This document shows, piece after piece, positions 52,563 through 62,799 of a stretch of DNA of 64,000 bases. This stretch comes from Capra hircus. Taxonomy: Eukaryota; Chordata; Mammalia; Artiodactyla; Bovidae. Position numbers and translations under genes: made by a program. Below the pieces are notes generated by a model. That model had not been told where the DNA came from and did not search any database. It saw only the letters and a list, made by a program, of their open reading frames with translations. The stretch is from assembly GCF_001704415.2 (NCBI RefSeq), contig NC_030822.1, positions 55,235,345-55,299,344 on the forward strand. The letters are read 5' to 3'. Numbering within the stretch: position 1 is the first letter of the stretch; each line of letters starts with the position of its first letter.

Positions 52563-53404
52563 CCAAGCTAGAAGAGCCAGGTGTGGGGAGGGGGTGAAGG
52601 GATGCGCCTGGGGGGATGGGGGACAAGGGGTTGGGGGTGGGCAGACAGTAGACCAGGGAGTGGCTCACCTGAGGCCACTGGGTCCTCAGGAGGGGCTGTC
52701 TCAGGAGGACTGGGGCCGAGGTCAAGGCGTGGCAGAAGGTGAGAGGCAGAACCAAAGCTTGGTTAAGCAGCATTTATTTCTGACTGATGAGTGCAATGAG
52801 CAGTTCAGATAATCATTGATGGAACAAAGAAAGGGAATTTGGAGGGTCTGTATCTGGTCTTGTCATAGGGAAACAAGAGCGCATCTTTGTATTTTTTCTA
52901 AGTCCCATGGGGAAGTGGGAGTTTTTACAGCATGCTTTGTTTTGGAACACAAAGGATGGGGGATTTCTTAGCCTTCACTGATTTCCAGGCCCACCAGCTC
53001 AGGTGAAGTCCAACGTTATCATCACACAGTTAGACATTGCAGGGTTAGGACTGGAATCCAGGACCCTGGCCTCCCAGACCACTGATGTCACTGCGTTTCT
53101 CCATCTTCTTACCTCCTCCTTAGCTGAGTGGTCTTACATTTTTTCTCTCCATTTTCTTCCTAGTAAAACCTGCTGTGAGGAATAAAGAAGCTCGTGACAA
53201 CTCAACCCTTCCCAGGGATGTTTGTGTTCATCTAGGGACCAGAGTTTTAATTTTGGAATCTGAAGAGGAGAGTCCTTTCCAGGATTAAACTGTCCTGACG
53301 TCTGTTTTCTTTCATCGGACTCAGAGGGTCACTTCTGCCCGCACCTGGGAGGAATAATTGATCAGAGTAGAGGGCAGATGATAAGGTGTGAGTTGGTAAC
53401 AGGT
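52563..53404. other. Single-copy DNA
   Basis: No repeat or exon recognised. Confidence 0.4.
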
Positions 53405-53520
53405 CTTGGAATCAAAGAATCTCAGAGTTGGAAGGGAGCTTAAAATATCTGGCACAATCCCCCATTGTACAGATGGAAAAAGTGAGGATCAAGTAGCAGA
53501 AGGGACAGTAGCTAGACTCG
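53405..53520 (-). repeat. Possible CR1/L3- or MIR-type relic
   Basis: 'gaatcaaagaatctcagagt', 'tggaagggagcttaaaatat' and 'ccccattgtacagatggaaa' match a widespread old mammalian retroposon end whose exact family I cannot fix. Confidence 0.5.
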
Positions 53521-53664
53521 GCAGTAAATGAGGCTTTCCCTAACTCTTCATGGTATACAGAGAACGAGGAGGGCACACAACTTCCACAAGCTCGTTTCCA
53601 TCAGCATCAAGTCCTCCTCTTCCTGACTCCCTGCCTCGCTCCCTGTGTTCCAAATGGACCGGTA

Positions 53665-53822
53665 GTTATCAAACTTGAATACGAGTAGCAATAGTTAGGT
53701 GACGCTGGATGTAGAAAACTGCAGCTCTATTACTCTCCTGGGTTGTACAGGACTGGAACCCAGGGATCTGCATTTGATGATGATTCCGAGAACTACACGT
53801 TTCCTGAGAACTACACATTTGG
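53665..53822. repeat. MER5-like hAT fragment with small tandem duplication
   Basis: 'tagttatcaaacttgaatac', 'gaacccagggatctgcattt' fit MER5. The bases gagaactacac occur twice 18 bases apart (53788-53798 and 53806-53816), a local duplication inside the element. Confidence 0.55.
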
Positions 53823-54059
53823 GGAACACGAGCAGGGCCATGGGGGTGGTCCAGGTTGAGAAGGAGGATGGACATAATGGCCCCCAAGAGGTTCTGCCAG
53901 CTGAGCCATCAGTGATTCAAGTTTGGAGTTAGGGTGGGGAGTGACCTTTGTTTCTCGCCTCCAGGGGTTGCTCATTGGAAGGGTAACCTCCTTCCTTCTC
54001 ACCTTCTGTCTTCCTCAGTCATCATAAAGGCAGAGCCTGGGGGAGGGGAGGTGTTCTTT

Positions 54060-54270
54060 AGGGGGATTAAAGACTCTTCCTTGAGAGGAAACAAATTCCT
54101 TACTAATTATGCAATTATTTTATTATGCAGCCTTAATGAAAAAAAAAATGCACACACGACTCAAAGCCTAAAAAGAAGGCTGTAGCCAGGACTTATCCAA
54201 TTTAATAAATCCTCTCCATCCTGTAATTATTTCCTGGATTCTTCTTAATACAAGTCTGCAGGAGGGTCAG
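54060..54270. promoter_or_regulatory. Candidate conserved non-coding element
   Basis: Repeat-free AT-rich block with taattatgcaatta at 54104-54117 (near-palindromic homeodomain/POU-like), 'attttattatgcagcc' and 'ttaatgaa' close behind, then 'ccaatttaataaatcc' and 'cctgtaattatttcc'. Inferred from motif density only. Confidence 0.35.
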
Positions 54271-54689
54271 GGACAGTCTCTGCTTGCGGGGGTCTTCCCC
54301 CTCCCGTCCCTGTCTCACCCCCACCAGCTGCCGTCTCCAAGTGGGTACCAGGGCATATACACCAGTGTTCTAAACTCCCTCACCCTCCTCCTTCTTTCTG
54401 TCATATTCCCAGGGAAAGAATATGACAGGGAGAGTCAGTGGACAGAGGAGAGGAGAAGGAGAGGCTTTAGATTTAAGGACAGGCTCCTTTAGCTGAGTTT
54501 TGGTCTTAGGACTCCCCCACCCCCACCCCAGCAACCCATCTTCCACCTGCCCTGCCCTGAATTATATTCCGTTTCCTCTGCCTTCCTCTCAAGCAGCCAT
54601 GCTGTAGCAAAAACTAATTGAGGCACCCCATTATGTTAGCCCTTATCCAGCCCCTGTTCTCGCCACCCGGTTAACCTACAGATGTTTGT

Positions 54690-55140
54690 TTTCCCTCTCT
54701 TTCTGGCTTAATTGTACTCTGAAAATGATTGCCCTCTAGCTACACCTGACACTTACCCTTTCAAGACAACACTCTCTAACACTCCTTTCCTCTGGGAACA
54801 TTCTTTGTTCCAGAAAGAATGTTATGGGACGATGACCTTGAGGAACCTGTCCTGGAATCACCTGATGCCAGCCCTAATGATCTCAATGCCCCCAGGAGGA
54901 GAAAAATGCAAGACTGCATCAACCCTGATCCTTACCTTCAGCCCCATTTTCCATCCTAAAACTGTAAGACCTCTTCCAGCTTCCCAGGAAGGGAGGTACA
55001 GTCTTGAAAGCATTAACTTGCTGTGGTCCCCCTTTCGCCTGACAAAGTAATAAAGCTACTCCTTTCTACTCCCCTAAAACTCTGTATTTATATTCTGCAT
55101 TGGTGAACAGAGGCTGTGTTTTTTTTTTTTTGGCAACAGT
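54690..55140 (+). repeat. Endogenous retroviral LTR, 3' part
   Basis: It has an LTR-like end: a polyadenylation signal AATAAA at 55049-55054, then a U5-like stretch 'tctactcccctaaaactctg' and 'gcattggtgaacagaggctg'. Upstream 'cttgctgtggtccccctttc' also fits. Family not identified (ERV1-type suspected). No internal or coding region is visible. Confidence 0.5.
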
Positions 55141-55244
55141 CATCATAGCCCCATTCCCCAAACATGAATGTGATAATCCTTCAAAGTCACAGATTTTGAA
55201 TCAGACAGGTCTGGTGGGCTCAAAGTTTGGCTGAGCTAAACCCT

Positions 55245-55289
55245 GACTTATACTTGACCTCTCTGAGTCTCCATTTCTTTATTTGTAAA
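55245..55289 (+). repeat. MIR fragment cut off by BovB
   Basis: 'acttgacctctctgagtctc' then 'catttctttatttgtaaagtgg' in part is the MIR core, ending where BovB sequence begins. Confidence 0.6.
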
Positions 55290-55450
55290 GTGGAGGATGA
55301 CAGAGGACAAAATGGTTGGATGGCATCTCTGGCTCAATGGACATGACTTTGAGCAAACTTTAAGAGATAGTGAAGGACGGGGAAGCCTGGCACGCTGCAG
55401 TCCATGGGGTCGCAAAGAGTTGGACACGACCAAGTGACTGAACAACAGAA
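55290..55450 (+). repeat. BovB LINE 3' end, short
   Basis: Forward copy about 160 bases: 'ggatgacagaggacaaaatg', 'ctcaatggacatgactttga', 'gtcgcaaagagttggacacg', 'ctgaacaacagaag'. Confidence 0.92.
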
Positions 55451-56164
55451 GCGGAGATACTAATATATTGTGAAATCGAAGCAAGTCATGGACCTCAAGG
55501 GTGTAGCACAATGCTTGACACCAGCGAGAGTTTCCTTCCCCACCCCTGCCCCCTCCTCACCTCCTTGAAACCTTACCTTGAACATCTGCTGGTGGTATTC
55601 ATAATGGTGGGGGAGACACTGGGGCAGCAGAGACCTTCTTGGCTCTCCTGAATTTTCCTCCCTTACCTTGTCCCCCTTCCCATAGTCTTGTGATGATGCT
55701 GTTCCATGGAGGGCTTGGACTCTGGGCATGGAGTCGGGTGGGCTGAGGTTTGGAAATCAAGAAGTACCTGGAGAATCTTGTTGCTCTTTCCCTAAAAGAA
55801 AGGCTGGATCAGGAGGCGCTCTCCGCTTGATGCCTTCTCCAGCGCCATCGCCATGGTGACTGCCCACAATCTGAATTCCTCAGCATCTTGATGGAGGCAA
55901 GGCCGATTATGCAGAGTGCTGCCATGCCTGGGTCCTTCTGGCCTTGTACCCTTCCTGTCATGGGGTGGTGGGTCAGGGAGCCTCACCACAGCCCCTGGAA
56001 CCCCACCTGTCTCTCCATCTTCGTTTTCACTGCACACTGACCTGAGTCACTGGCATTACCTCTAGGTGCCTGAACCTAACTGGCATTGCCTCTAGGTGCC
56101 ATACCCCAGCCAGGCTGCCTGGACTATAAAGTCAGATGGACCCCATCAGAAGGCTATTTCTAGT
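55451..56164. other. Single-copy DNA
   Basis: No repeat recognised apart from a local duplication near 56050-56100, where 'ctggcattacctctaggtgc' and 'ctggcattgcctctaggtgc' are adjacent near-copies. No exon recognised. Confidence 0.4.
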
Positions 56165-56440
56165 ATTCATTAGTGGTGCTGCCTTGGGTTAGAGTTACAT
56201 AAACTTCCCAGACCTCAGTTTCTTCATCTGTAAAACAAACATACTAATATAAGATGGCATCATCGACTCAATGGACGTGAGTTTGAGCAAACTTCAGGAG
56301 ACAGTGAAGGACAGGGAAGCCTGGCCTGCTGCAGTCCACGGGGCACAAATAGTCAATGCACCTGAGCGACTGAACAATAGTAATAGAATGGAATCGACTT
56401 CATGGGGTAGTTGCGAGGCTTCTGGAAGTGATATATAGGA
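56165..56440 (+). repeat. MIR SINE interrupted by BovB tail
   Basis: Left part 'cccagacctcagtttcttca', 'tctgtaaaacaaacatact'. Right part from about 56389 ('agaatggaatcgacttcatg', 'ggggtagttgcgaggc'). Together they follow MIR in forward orientation. Confidence 0.65.
56252..56388 (+). repeat. BovB LINE 3' end nested in MIR
   Basis: Forward copy about 135 bases: 'gatggcatcatcgactcaat', 'ttgagcaaacttcaggagac', 'gcctgctgcagtccacgggg', 'gactgaacaatagtaat'. Confidence 0.92.
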
Positions 56441-56445
56441 AGTGC

Positions 56446-56667
56446 GTGTGCGTTCATGCTAAGGCATTTCAATCGGGTCTGAATCTGTGCAACCCCATGG
56501 ACTGTAGCCCGGCAGGCTCCTCTGTCCATGGGGTTTTCCAGGCAAGAATACTGGAGTGGGTTGCCATGCCTTCTTCCAGGAGATCTCCTGACCCAAACTA
56601 GCATCTCTTACGTCTCCTGCTTTTTCAGGGTGGTTCCTTACCACTAGTGCCACTTGAGAAGCCCCTG
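56446..56667 (-). repeat. Bov-tA SINE
   Basis: Reversed copy: 'tgctaaggcatttcaatcgg', 'cttcttccaggagatctcct', 'ccactagtgccacttgagaa'. Confidence 0.93.
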
Positions 56668-56764
56668 TATAGAAAGAGTTTTGTTAAATGCACTGAACAA
56701 AAGTTGGAGCGGGGGTTGGCACCAGGCAAACCCTGTTCGAGTATCTATAACAAGTCCATTTTTG

Positions 56765-56930
56765 TTTTCAACACCGAACACACATTATTTCACTGGATTC
56801 AAAACACTGTGAGGTAGGGCTTAATTTCTTCATTGTCCCCACAGGGAAATGGAGGCTCGGAGAAGCTAAGCCTATTTCCTGAGCTCACCTAGCAAGAGAG
56901 AGCCAGAACTTGAACTGTTATCAACTGCTT
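56765..56930 (-). repeat. MIR SINE
   Basis: Reversed MIR: 'cacacattatttcactggat', 'acagggaaatggaggctcgg', 'cagaacttgaactg'. Confidence 0.7.
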
Positions 56931-56954
56931 CTCTGTGAGAACCTGTTAGAGATC

Positions 56955-57245
56955 ATTGTTCCTTTTACTTATTCATTTATTTTTGGCTGCACTGGGCCTT
57001 TGTGGCTGCGTGCCAGCTTTTTCCAGTTGTGCTGAGTGGGGACTATTTTCCAGTTGCGGTGCGCGGGCTTCTCATTGCAGTGGCGTCTCTTGCTGCAGAG
57101 CAAGGATTCTAGAGAATAGGCTCAGTAGGTGTGGCGCATGGGGGCATAGCTGTTCCAAGGCGTGTGGCATCTTCCTCGATCAGGGATCGAACCATGTACC
57201 CTGCATTGGCAGGCAGATTCTTAATCACTGACCGCCAGGGAAGTT
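56955..57245 (-). repeat. CHR-type SINE
   Basis: Reversed full-length copy: 'ttatttttggctgcactggg', 'gcttctcattgcagtggcgt', 'gatcagggatcgaaccatgt', 'tgaccgccagggaagttt'. Confidence 0.92.
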
Positions 57246-57756
57246 TCTGTTCTTTTTGATATAGATTCAAAAGGAAGTTTTTTGTTGAGCATAGGGAACA
57301 TTAAAGCAGTACGTGATGGGGTCTTCCTTGACCTCAAGGAACTTCTGTTCCATGAAAAGTGAACCAGTCTCAAAGATGGGGGAGGGAGGGCATGAAGAAA
57401 ACTTTGTATGGAGACAGGCAGCCTGAGTTTAGAAGGGGCTTCTTCCCACGCTGGGGCCTTTAGAGACAGTTTCATGGAAGGTGGGGAGGCTTGAAGTAGG
57501 CTTTAAAGGAATGGGTGGAGTTTGAAGAAACAGAAGGTAGGTGGGCAATCCTGGCAGGGACTTGGACCATCTGGAGAGAGCCTGAGAAATGTGCTGAATA
57601 GTGGTGGAGGGGAGGAGGGGTTAAAAATTGGCCATGGATTATTTTCCACGTGGATCTGCAGAGAGTTGTCTATTACTTGCACGAATCAGTTTGTTAGTGG
57701 ATGCAAATGTGTACCCCAGTGTATTCAGACACACACCCAATGGCCCCAGTTTGCCT
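57246..57756. other. Single-copy DNA
   Basis: No repeat or exon recognised. Confidence 0.4.
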
Positions 57757-58390
57757 CATTTTCTTTTTTTATTATTAATTTCTTAATTGGAGGAAAATTG
57801 CTTTACAGTGTTGTATGCGTTTCTGTTGTACAACAACATAAGTCAGCCATAATTATGTATATATCCCCTTCCTCTTGAGCCTCCCTCCCTGCTCCCATCC
57901 CACCCCTCTAGGTCATCACAGAGCACCGGGCTGGGATCCCTCTGTTAGATAGCAGTTTCCCACGACTTGTCTATTTTACACATGATAATGATATAAGTCA
58001 ATGTCACTTTCTCAATTTGTCCTACCCTCTCCTTTGCCCGCGGTGTCTGTCAGTCTGTTCTCAACATCTGCATCTCCATTCTTTCCCTGTAAATAGGTTC
58101 ATCAGTACTGGTTTTCCAGATTCCATATACGTATGCATTAGTATGCAATATTTATTTTTATCTGTCTGACTTACTTCACTCTGGCTCTAGGCTCATCTAC
58201 CTCACTACAACTGACTCAAACCCATTCCTTTTTGTGGCTGAATAATATTCCATTGTATATAAATACCATGTCTTCATCTGTTCACCTGTCGATGGACATC
58301 TAAGTCGCCTCCATGTCCTGGCTATTGTAAATAGTACTGTAGTGAACACTGGGGTACATGTGTCTTTTTGAACTGTGGGCTTGGTTTTCT
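57757..58390 (-). repeat. L1 3' end, minus strand
   Basis: Reversed L1 of about 630 bases: 'aattgctttacagtgttgta', 'gagcaccgggctgggatccc', 'aataatattccattgtatat', 'ggctattgtaaatagtactg'. It has the last ORF2 codons only, 5'-truncated. The T-run at its left end is the poly(A) tail. Confidence 0.93.
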
Positions 58391-58495
58391 TTGGAAGCCT
58401 ATAGCAGACCAAGCACAAAATCACTCACTTTTGAGCAGCTGACCCAATGGCTCACTCTTAAAATGTCAAGCCCAGCTTGATCAAACTTGACATCC

Positions 58496-58580
58496 CAGAG
58501 CAACCCCAACCAGGAATCGAACCCATGCCCCTTGCATTGTAAGGTGGACTCTTAACCATTGGCCATGAGGGAAGTCCTGG
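58496..58580 (-). repeat. CHR-type SINE, head only
   Basis: Reversed fragment: 'caaccaggaatcgaaccca', 'tgccccttgcattgtaaggt', 'catgagggaagtcc'. The body is missing. Confidence 0.85.
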
Positions 58581-58716
58581 CACGGCCCTTCTAAAGTTAT
58601 GACTTAACCCGTGAATTGGTGAGCACTCCAGCCAAAATTTTAAAGCCATGTATTCAGATTCTTGGGAAGCACGTCTCTCGGAAACAACTCATGTTTCACA
58701 TGCCTTTAAGCTTGGA

Positions 58717-58932
58717 GGGGCCTCCCTGGTGGCTCAGGTGGTAAAAAAAATCTGCCTGCTATGCAGGAGACACAGGTTTGATCCCTGGTTTGAGAAGATC
58801 CCCTGGAGAAGGAAATAGCGACCTACTCCAGTATTTTTGCCTGGAGAATCCCATGGATAGAGGAGCCTGGCGGGCTGCACTCCATGGGGTCACAAAGAGT
58901 TGGACACTACCGAGCAACTAGCGCTTTAACCT
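58717..58932 (+). repeat. Bov-tA SINE
   Basis: Forward copy 'gggcctccctggtggctcag' with an A-run inside the A-box region (taaaaaaaatctgcc), B-box 'caggtttgatccctgg', complete body. Confidence 0.95.
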
Positions 58933-59329
58933 TATAGAAGGTTGCAGATTAGGTCTGCCGTCTTGGTTTCTGCTTTTGTCTGCCTTTGCCTTCCAGTTTG
59001 TCCCCAGACTCTGGACTAAAACTAGAGTGCAGTGCCTGGAAACTACAGGGGGTGTGGTCAACATTGTTCACACCCACCTTCCCAAGGAGGAGCCAGAACT
59101 AGCATATTCAATTGTCCTTCAGCTTCCTTTCTCTTTATGAATGACCCTCTTGGATGCTCCTGGCAGGGAGAAGGGGTGGCTCATCAAATATCACAGACCT
59201 CTTTAAACCTCCAAGGGCAACTCCATCTTTTCTTTCTATGCTCCCAACCATTCATCTTTCATGATGGAAACCAAAGCCCCCCGCCCCTCTTTTTCCGAGA
59301 AGACCATTTGTGTGTTTACAGGCATTCTG
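58933..59329. other. Single-copy DNA
   Basis: No repeat or exon recognised. A 109-residue ORF at 59032-59361 has no domain. Confidence 0.4.
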
Positions 59330-59580
59330 TTATTACAGTTATCACTTCCAGTAAATTTTAAAGACATTAAAAAAAAACCTGCAAGAGTATTGTTGGGAGC
59401 CTATTTTATGGCTATAGCTTTAAAACAAACAAAAATAGTAATTCCATTAGTAGTTGAAAATCATAGGAGCACTGTATTGTTGAGGATAAATTTACTGCTA
59501 TGGTAACTGTGTGCCACAAAGCTAATAAACACAATTGAAGAGCGGTTATTGGCAGGTGGAGCAGACAGGAGACAACACGT
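59330..59580. promoter_or_regulatory. Candidate conserved non-coding element
   Basis: Repeat-free AT-rich block. It includes 'cctattttatggctatag' (MEF2-like and HOX-like), 'agtaattccattagtagttg', 'gctatggtaactgtgtgcc' and 'gctaataaacacaattgaag'. The texture resembles conserved elements. Inference only. Confidence 0.35.
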
Positions 59581-59709
59581 CACATTTGCAGGGCCACCTG
59601 GGAGTGAAGGTGAAGGGGTTTTTAGTGTTCTAAGAACTGTGTGTGCGTCTCTGTACACAGAGAGTGCTAGGGGCTAGGGTGGGGTAGGAAGTGCATAGGA
59701 AAAGCACTC

Positions 59710-59835
59710 AAAGCAGACAGATCTGGGTTGAAATCCCTGCTCTGCCCATTTCTAGCTGTGCAGAGTGGAGCGGGTCACGTGGCCTCATCAATACAATGGG
59801 GATAATTCTACCGGGTTGCAGAGTTTCAATTTAAC
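59710..59835 (+). repeat. MIR SINE fragment
   Basis: 'gacagatctgggttgaaatc', 'cctgctctgcccatttctag', 'ctcatcaatacaatgggga' are MIR head and core in forward order. Confidence 0.72.
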
Positions 59836-59844
59836 ACAAAATGT

Positions 59845-59970
59845 AAACGTTCTTGTAGATTGCTCAACTATAGATTCCTTGAAGGCAGGACCCCGTCCAT
59901 CTTGTTCTCCACATTATTCCTTGTGCCACCTCCGTGCCTCACTTCTAATAGGTTTATGCCTGTAATGATC
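59845..59970 (+). repeat. L2 LINE 3' terminus
   Basis: 'ctatagattccttgaaggca', 'ggaccccgtccatcttgttc' match the L2 end in forward orientation. Confidence 0.65.
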
Positions 59971-59974
59971 ATTG

Positions 59975-60062
59975 TATTGGGCTGGCCAAAAAAGTTCATT
60001 CAGACTTTTTTTCTGTAACATCTTTTGGAAAAACTCAAATGAACTTTTCAGCCAACCCCATA
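59975..60062. mobile_element. Mariner-derived hairpin MITE with TA target sites
   Basis: The element at 59977-60060 is bounded by TA on both sides (59975-59976 and 60061-60062). The left arm is ggctggccaaaaaagttcat and the right arm aaatgaacttttcagccaac, folding on a short loop. There is no transposase. It is the same family as 8408-8486. It resembles precursors of bovine miR-2284/2285, but expression is unknown. Confidence 0.92.
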
Positions 60063-60500
60063 ATATTTTTGTTGCTGTTATAATTCTTTGTTGCTGTTGT
60101 TGTTATATCACTGGTAGGTACTCAAAAGCCTTTGATCTAGTTAATTCTCCTGCCTCCTCTTCTACTCAACCAGCAACCCATCCTGCCCACTCCAGTGCCC
60201 TAGAGTCTGCAGAATAACCAGTAGAAATCTACAGGGTAACCAGTTAGGAAATCAAAAGAAGTCTTGAATAATAAAACTTAAAGGGTTTTCTTACCCACCC
60301 ATGAGATTGATGAGCTATGACTATGTATATTTTAACCTTTTGGCAAAACATTTCTGAAGCAAATTATAACGCTTGATTTAAAAGCGAGACTCCCAGACAC
60401 AAAGCATGTCTCAGATAGACCAGGGATTTGTTGCTTGATTTATAGGAAATAGTTTTGGTGTAAATGTTTATTACAGTCAGGTTCTCTTTAAAGGTGATGT
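60063..60500. promoter_or_regulatory. AT-rich single-copy DNA, candidate conserved part 60330-60480
   Basis: No repeat recognised after the mariner. 'gcaaattataacgcttgatt', 'ttgcttgatttataggaaat' and 'gtaaatgtttattacagtca' give a dense set of homeodomain- and forkhead-like cores. Inference only. Confidence 0.3.
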
Positions 60501-60769
60501 ATGGCCTTATTCCACATTAGCATGAAAAGTGGTGTCTCCGGATCGCTCCCACATTGCTCTGGGTCAGAGCTTCACATCTTCCATGCCTGGGAACTCTGGC
60601 CTCCAGCACCTCACTCTGCAGCACCTAGGATGCTTTATCAACTTTATGTCTCAATTGTCACACCTGCGCAGCTCCTGTCAAGCATTAGAAGTTCTCAGTT
60701 TGCACTTTGGGGCATTGTAGACAATCTTCTGTTCTTTGGATTTTTAATTCTATTTCTTGGAGAGAGCTG
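60501..60769. other. Single-copy DNA
   Basis: No repeat or exon recognised. Overlapping ORFs (60501-60770, 60529-60720) have no domain. Confidence 0.4.
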
Positions 60770-60860
60770 AGCATGTGGAGCCAACCAGGAAACCTCAGTT
60801 TCCCTACCTATAAATTGAGAGATGAAGATATCATGAGCTCTGCCTCTACTTGGCTCCTTA
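60770..60860 (+). repeat. Possible MIR core
   Basis: 'gaaacctcagtttccctacc' and 'tataaattgagagatgaaga' resemble the MIR core. Short. Confidence 0.5.
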
Positions 60861-60902
60861 AAAACAGGCTTCCTGGAATGAATTTGAGTCAGTTGAATTG
60901 AG

Positions 60903-61350
60903 GTGGGTGAACCTAGTGCCTGTTATATAGAATGAAGTAGGTCAGAAAGAGAAAAGCAAATATAGTATATTAACACATATATATATGGAATCTCAACAAA
61001 TGGTGCTGATGAACCTATTTGCAGGGCAGGAATAGAGATGCAGACATGGAGAACTGACTTATGGACACTGTGGGGGAAGGAGAGGGTGGCGCAAATTGAG
61101 AGCGTAACATTGAAACTTCTACATTGCCATAGGTAAAACAGCTAGTGGCAAATTCCTGGGTAAAACAGGGAGCTCAACCTAGTGCTTGTGACAACGTAGA
61201 GGGGTGAGAAGGGGGTGTGGGAGGAAGGTTCAAGGGGGAATGGATATGTGTGTACTTATGACCGATTCATGTTGTTGTACAGCAGAAACCAACACAACAT
61301 TGTAAAGCAATTATCCTCTAATTAAAAATAAATTTTAAAAAATGTAGAAA
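60903..61350 (+). repeat. L1 3' end
   Basis: Forward copy about 445 bases: 'gaatgaagtaggtcagaaag', 'gatgcagacatggagaactg', 'gaccgattcatgttgttgta', 'aaagcaattatcctctaatt', A-rich tail. This is the 3' UTR subtype with the gattcatgttgttgtac end. No coding sequence. Confidence 0.93.
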
Positions 61351-61395
61351 AAAAAAAAAGAATACCCAAAACAGAATAAATCAAAGCAGGTTTCT

Positions 61396-61602
61396 GGGGA
61401 CTTCCCTGGTGGTCCAGTGGTTAAGAATTTGCCTTCCAATGGAGAGGATGCAGATTCGACCCCTGGTCAGGGAATTAAGATTCCATATGCCATATGGCAA
61501 GCCACACTTGCCAAGACTACTGAGCCTGCCAGTGGCAATGAAGATCCCCAGTGCCCCAAGACCTGAAACAGCAAAACACACACACACACACACACACACA
61601 CC
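61396..61602 (+). repeat. CHR-type SINE ending in (AC)n
   Basis: Forward copy: 'gggacttccctggtggtcca', 'ggttaagaatttgccttcca', 'ttcgacccctggtcaggga', then a tail where the A-rich end has become (AC)14 at about 61575-61602. Growth of microsatellites in SINE tails is common. Confidence 0.93.
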
Positions 61603-61955
61603 AGTTTCCTGCTCTATGTTCCTCCCTATCTCCAGGGCTGTGCATCCTCTCTGACATTGGGTCATATTCCCTCATCAGCTTCGGATGGAAGGGATGAGTG
61701 AATGGTCCCATCGATGGGAGATTGGGGGTAATAAAGACCTTTATAATGTGTTTTCAAGAAGTTCAGAGAAGAGCATTCTATTAAACCTCCATGAAATCTC
61801 TTTTTCTCTTTCTTTACTGTGCTCCTTTATCTTCAGATATGCCCGACTGATTTAGCTTCTAAACCCTGACGCTGCTGTGAGCTCCCAGCTCCTGCTCCAT
61901 GCCTCCCCAGGCTGCCCCTCATTGTCTGCTTTTGAACCCCCTTCCCACGTGGATA
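61603..61955. other. Single-copy DNA
   Basis: No repeat or exon recognised. Confidence 0.4.
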
Positions 61956-62245
61956 GAATTGGCAAACACTATATAATTATATTGGAAATCACAGGTTCCC
62001 AGAGACTGGGGAATAATTATGCTTAATAGGAATAAAATGAATTCCCAGTTGCCCTCTTTGGGGTGGATGACAGTCCGACCCTATATTTACCTTGTAATGA
62101 TATGGTAATTACCATCTAATAATTACCCTACTGGCTGGCACCTGCCCAGCCATTAATTGGTTAATGGCCACCATGCCATGCAGGGAATTGAAGAATATGC
62201 CTGCTCCTTCATTTCCATAACTTAAAAATATTCAGCGGGATTGGG
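61956..62245. promoter_or_regulatory. Candidate conserved non-coding element, strongest in window
   Basis: Repeat-free block with a perfect 10-base palindrome ggtaattacc at 62104-62113, then 'ctaataattaccc', attaattggttaat at 62152-62165, 'gggaataattatgcttaata' near 62008 and 'aacactatataattatattg' near 61966. Paired TAAT cores are typical of homeodomain-bound enhancers. Conservation and activity are not shown by this sequence alone. Confidence 0.42.
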
Positions 62246-62799
62246 GAGGCTCCTAGGAGATGGTCACGTGGAGGAACTAGGAGGAACAGTGCTGCCCAGT
62301 AGAGGACTGGGGTCCCTAACTGAGAGTCTTCTCTCCAGGGAGGCAAAGCCAGTTCTCCTGGGAGTGTTGGCAGGTGGAAAACACACAGAAGTCCACTGAG
62401 GTCAGGATGATTCTCCTCATGCCCATCTTTATGGCAATGAAAGGACCAGAGATGCTGGGGTGAGTAATATTTACAGATCAAATTAAGTCCTATCATGCCC
62501 CTTAACCTTAATTAAATCATTCATTCCTCCAGTCTGTTTACTGAGCAAACGCACAAAGCGGTGCACCTCCAGCCTCCTTGGTGCACACTGATCTTACTCT
62601 TCTCTGGACCTCTCACTCAAGTCTTGCTAACGCTGTCTTGTGGGGCCTTATGGTTCCCAGAGTCTGTCTTGCCTTGGAAGCGGATCAGGAGCTTTCTTAG
62701 GGAAACACCTGGATGAACAACCCTTTTATATTCTACTTATGACAAATCCAGAGCAGGCACTCAAGATACATGTTAAATGAGTAATAGATGATGATGTAG
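62246..62799. other. Single-copy DNA
   Basis: No repeat family or exon recognised. A short reverse ORF (62209-62496) has no domain. Confidence 0.4.

Noticed and set aside
52070..52773. Reverse ORFs of 102 and 145 residues
   Set aside because: Antisense of a BovB 3' end continuing into single-copy DNA. No independent support.
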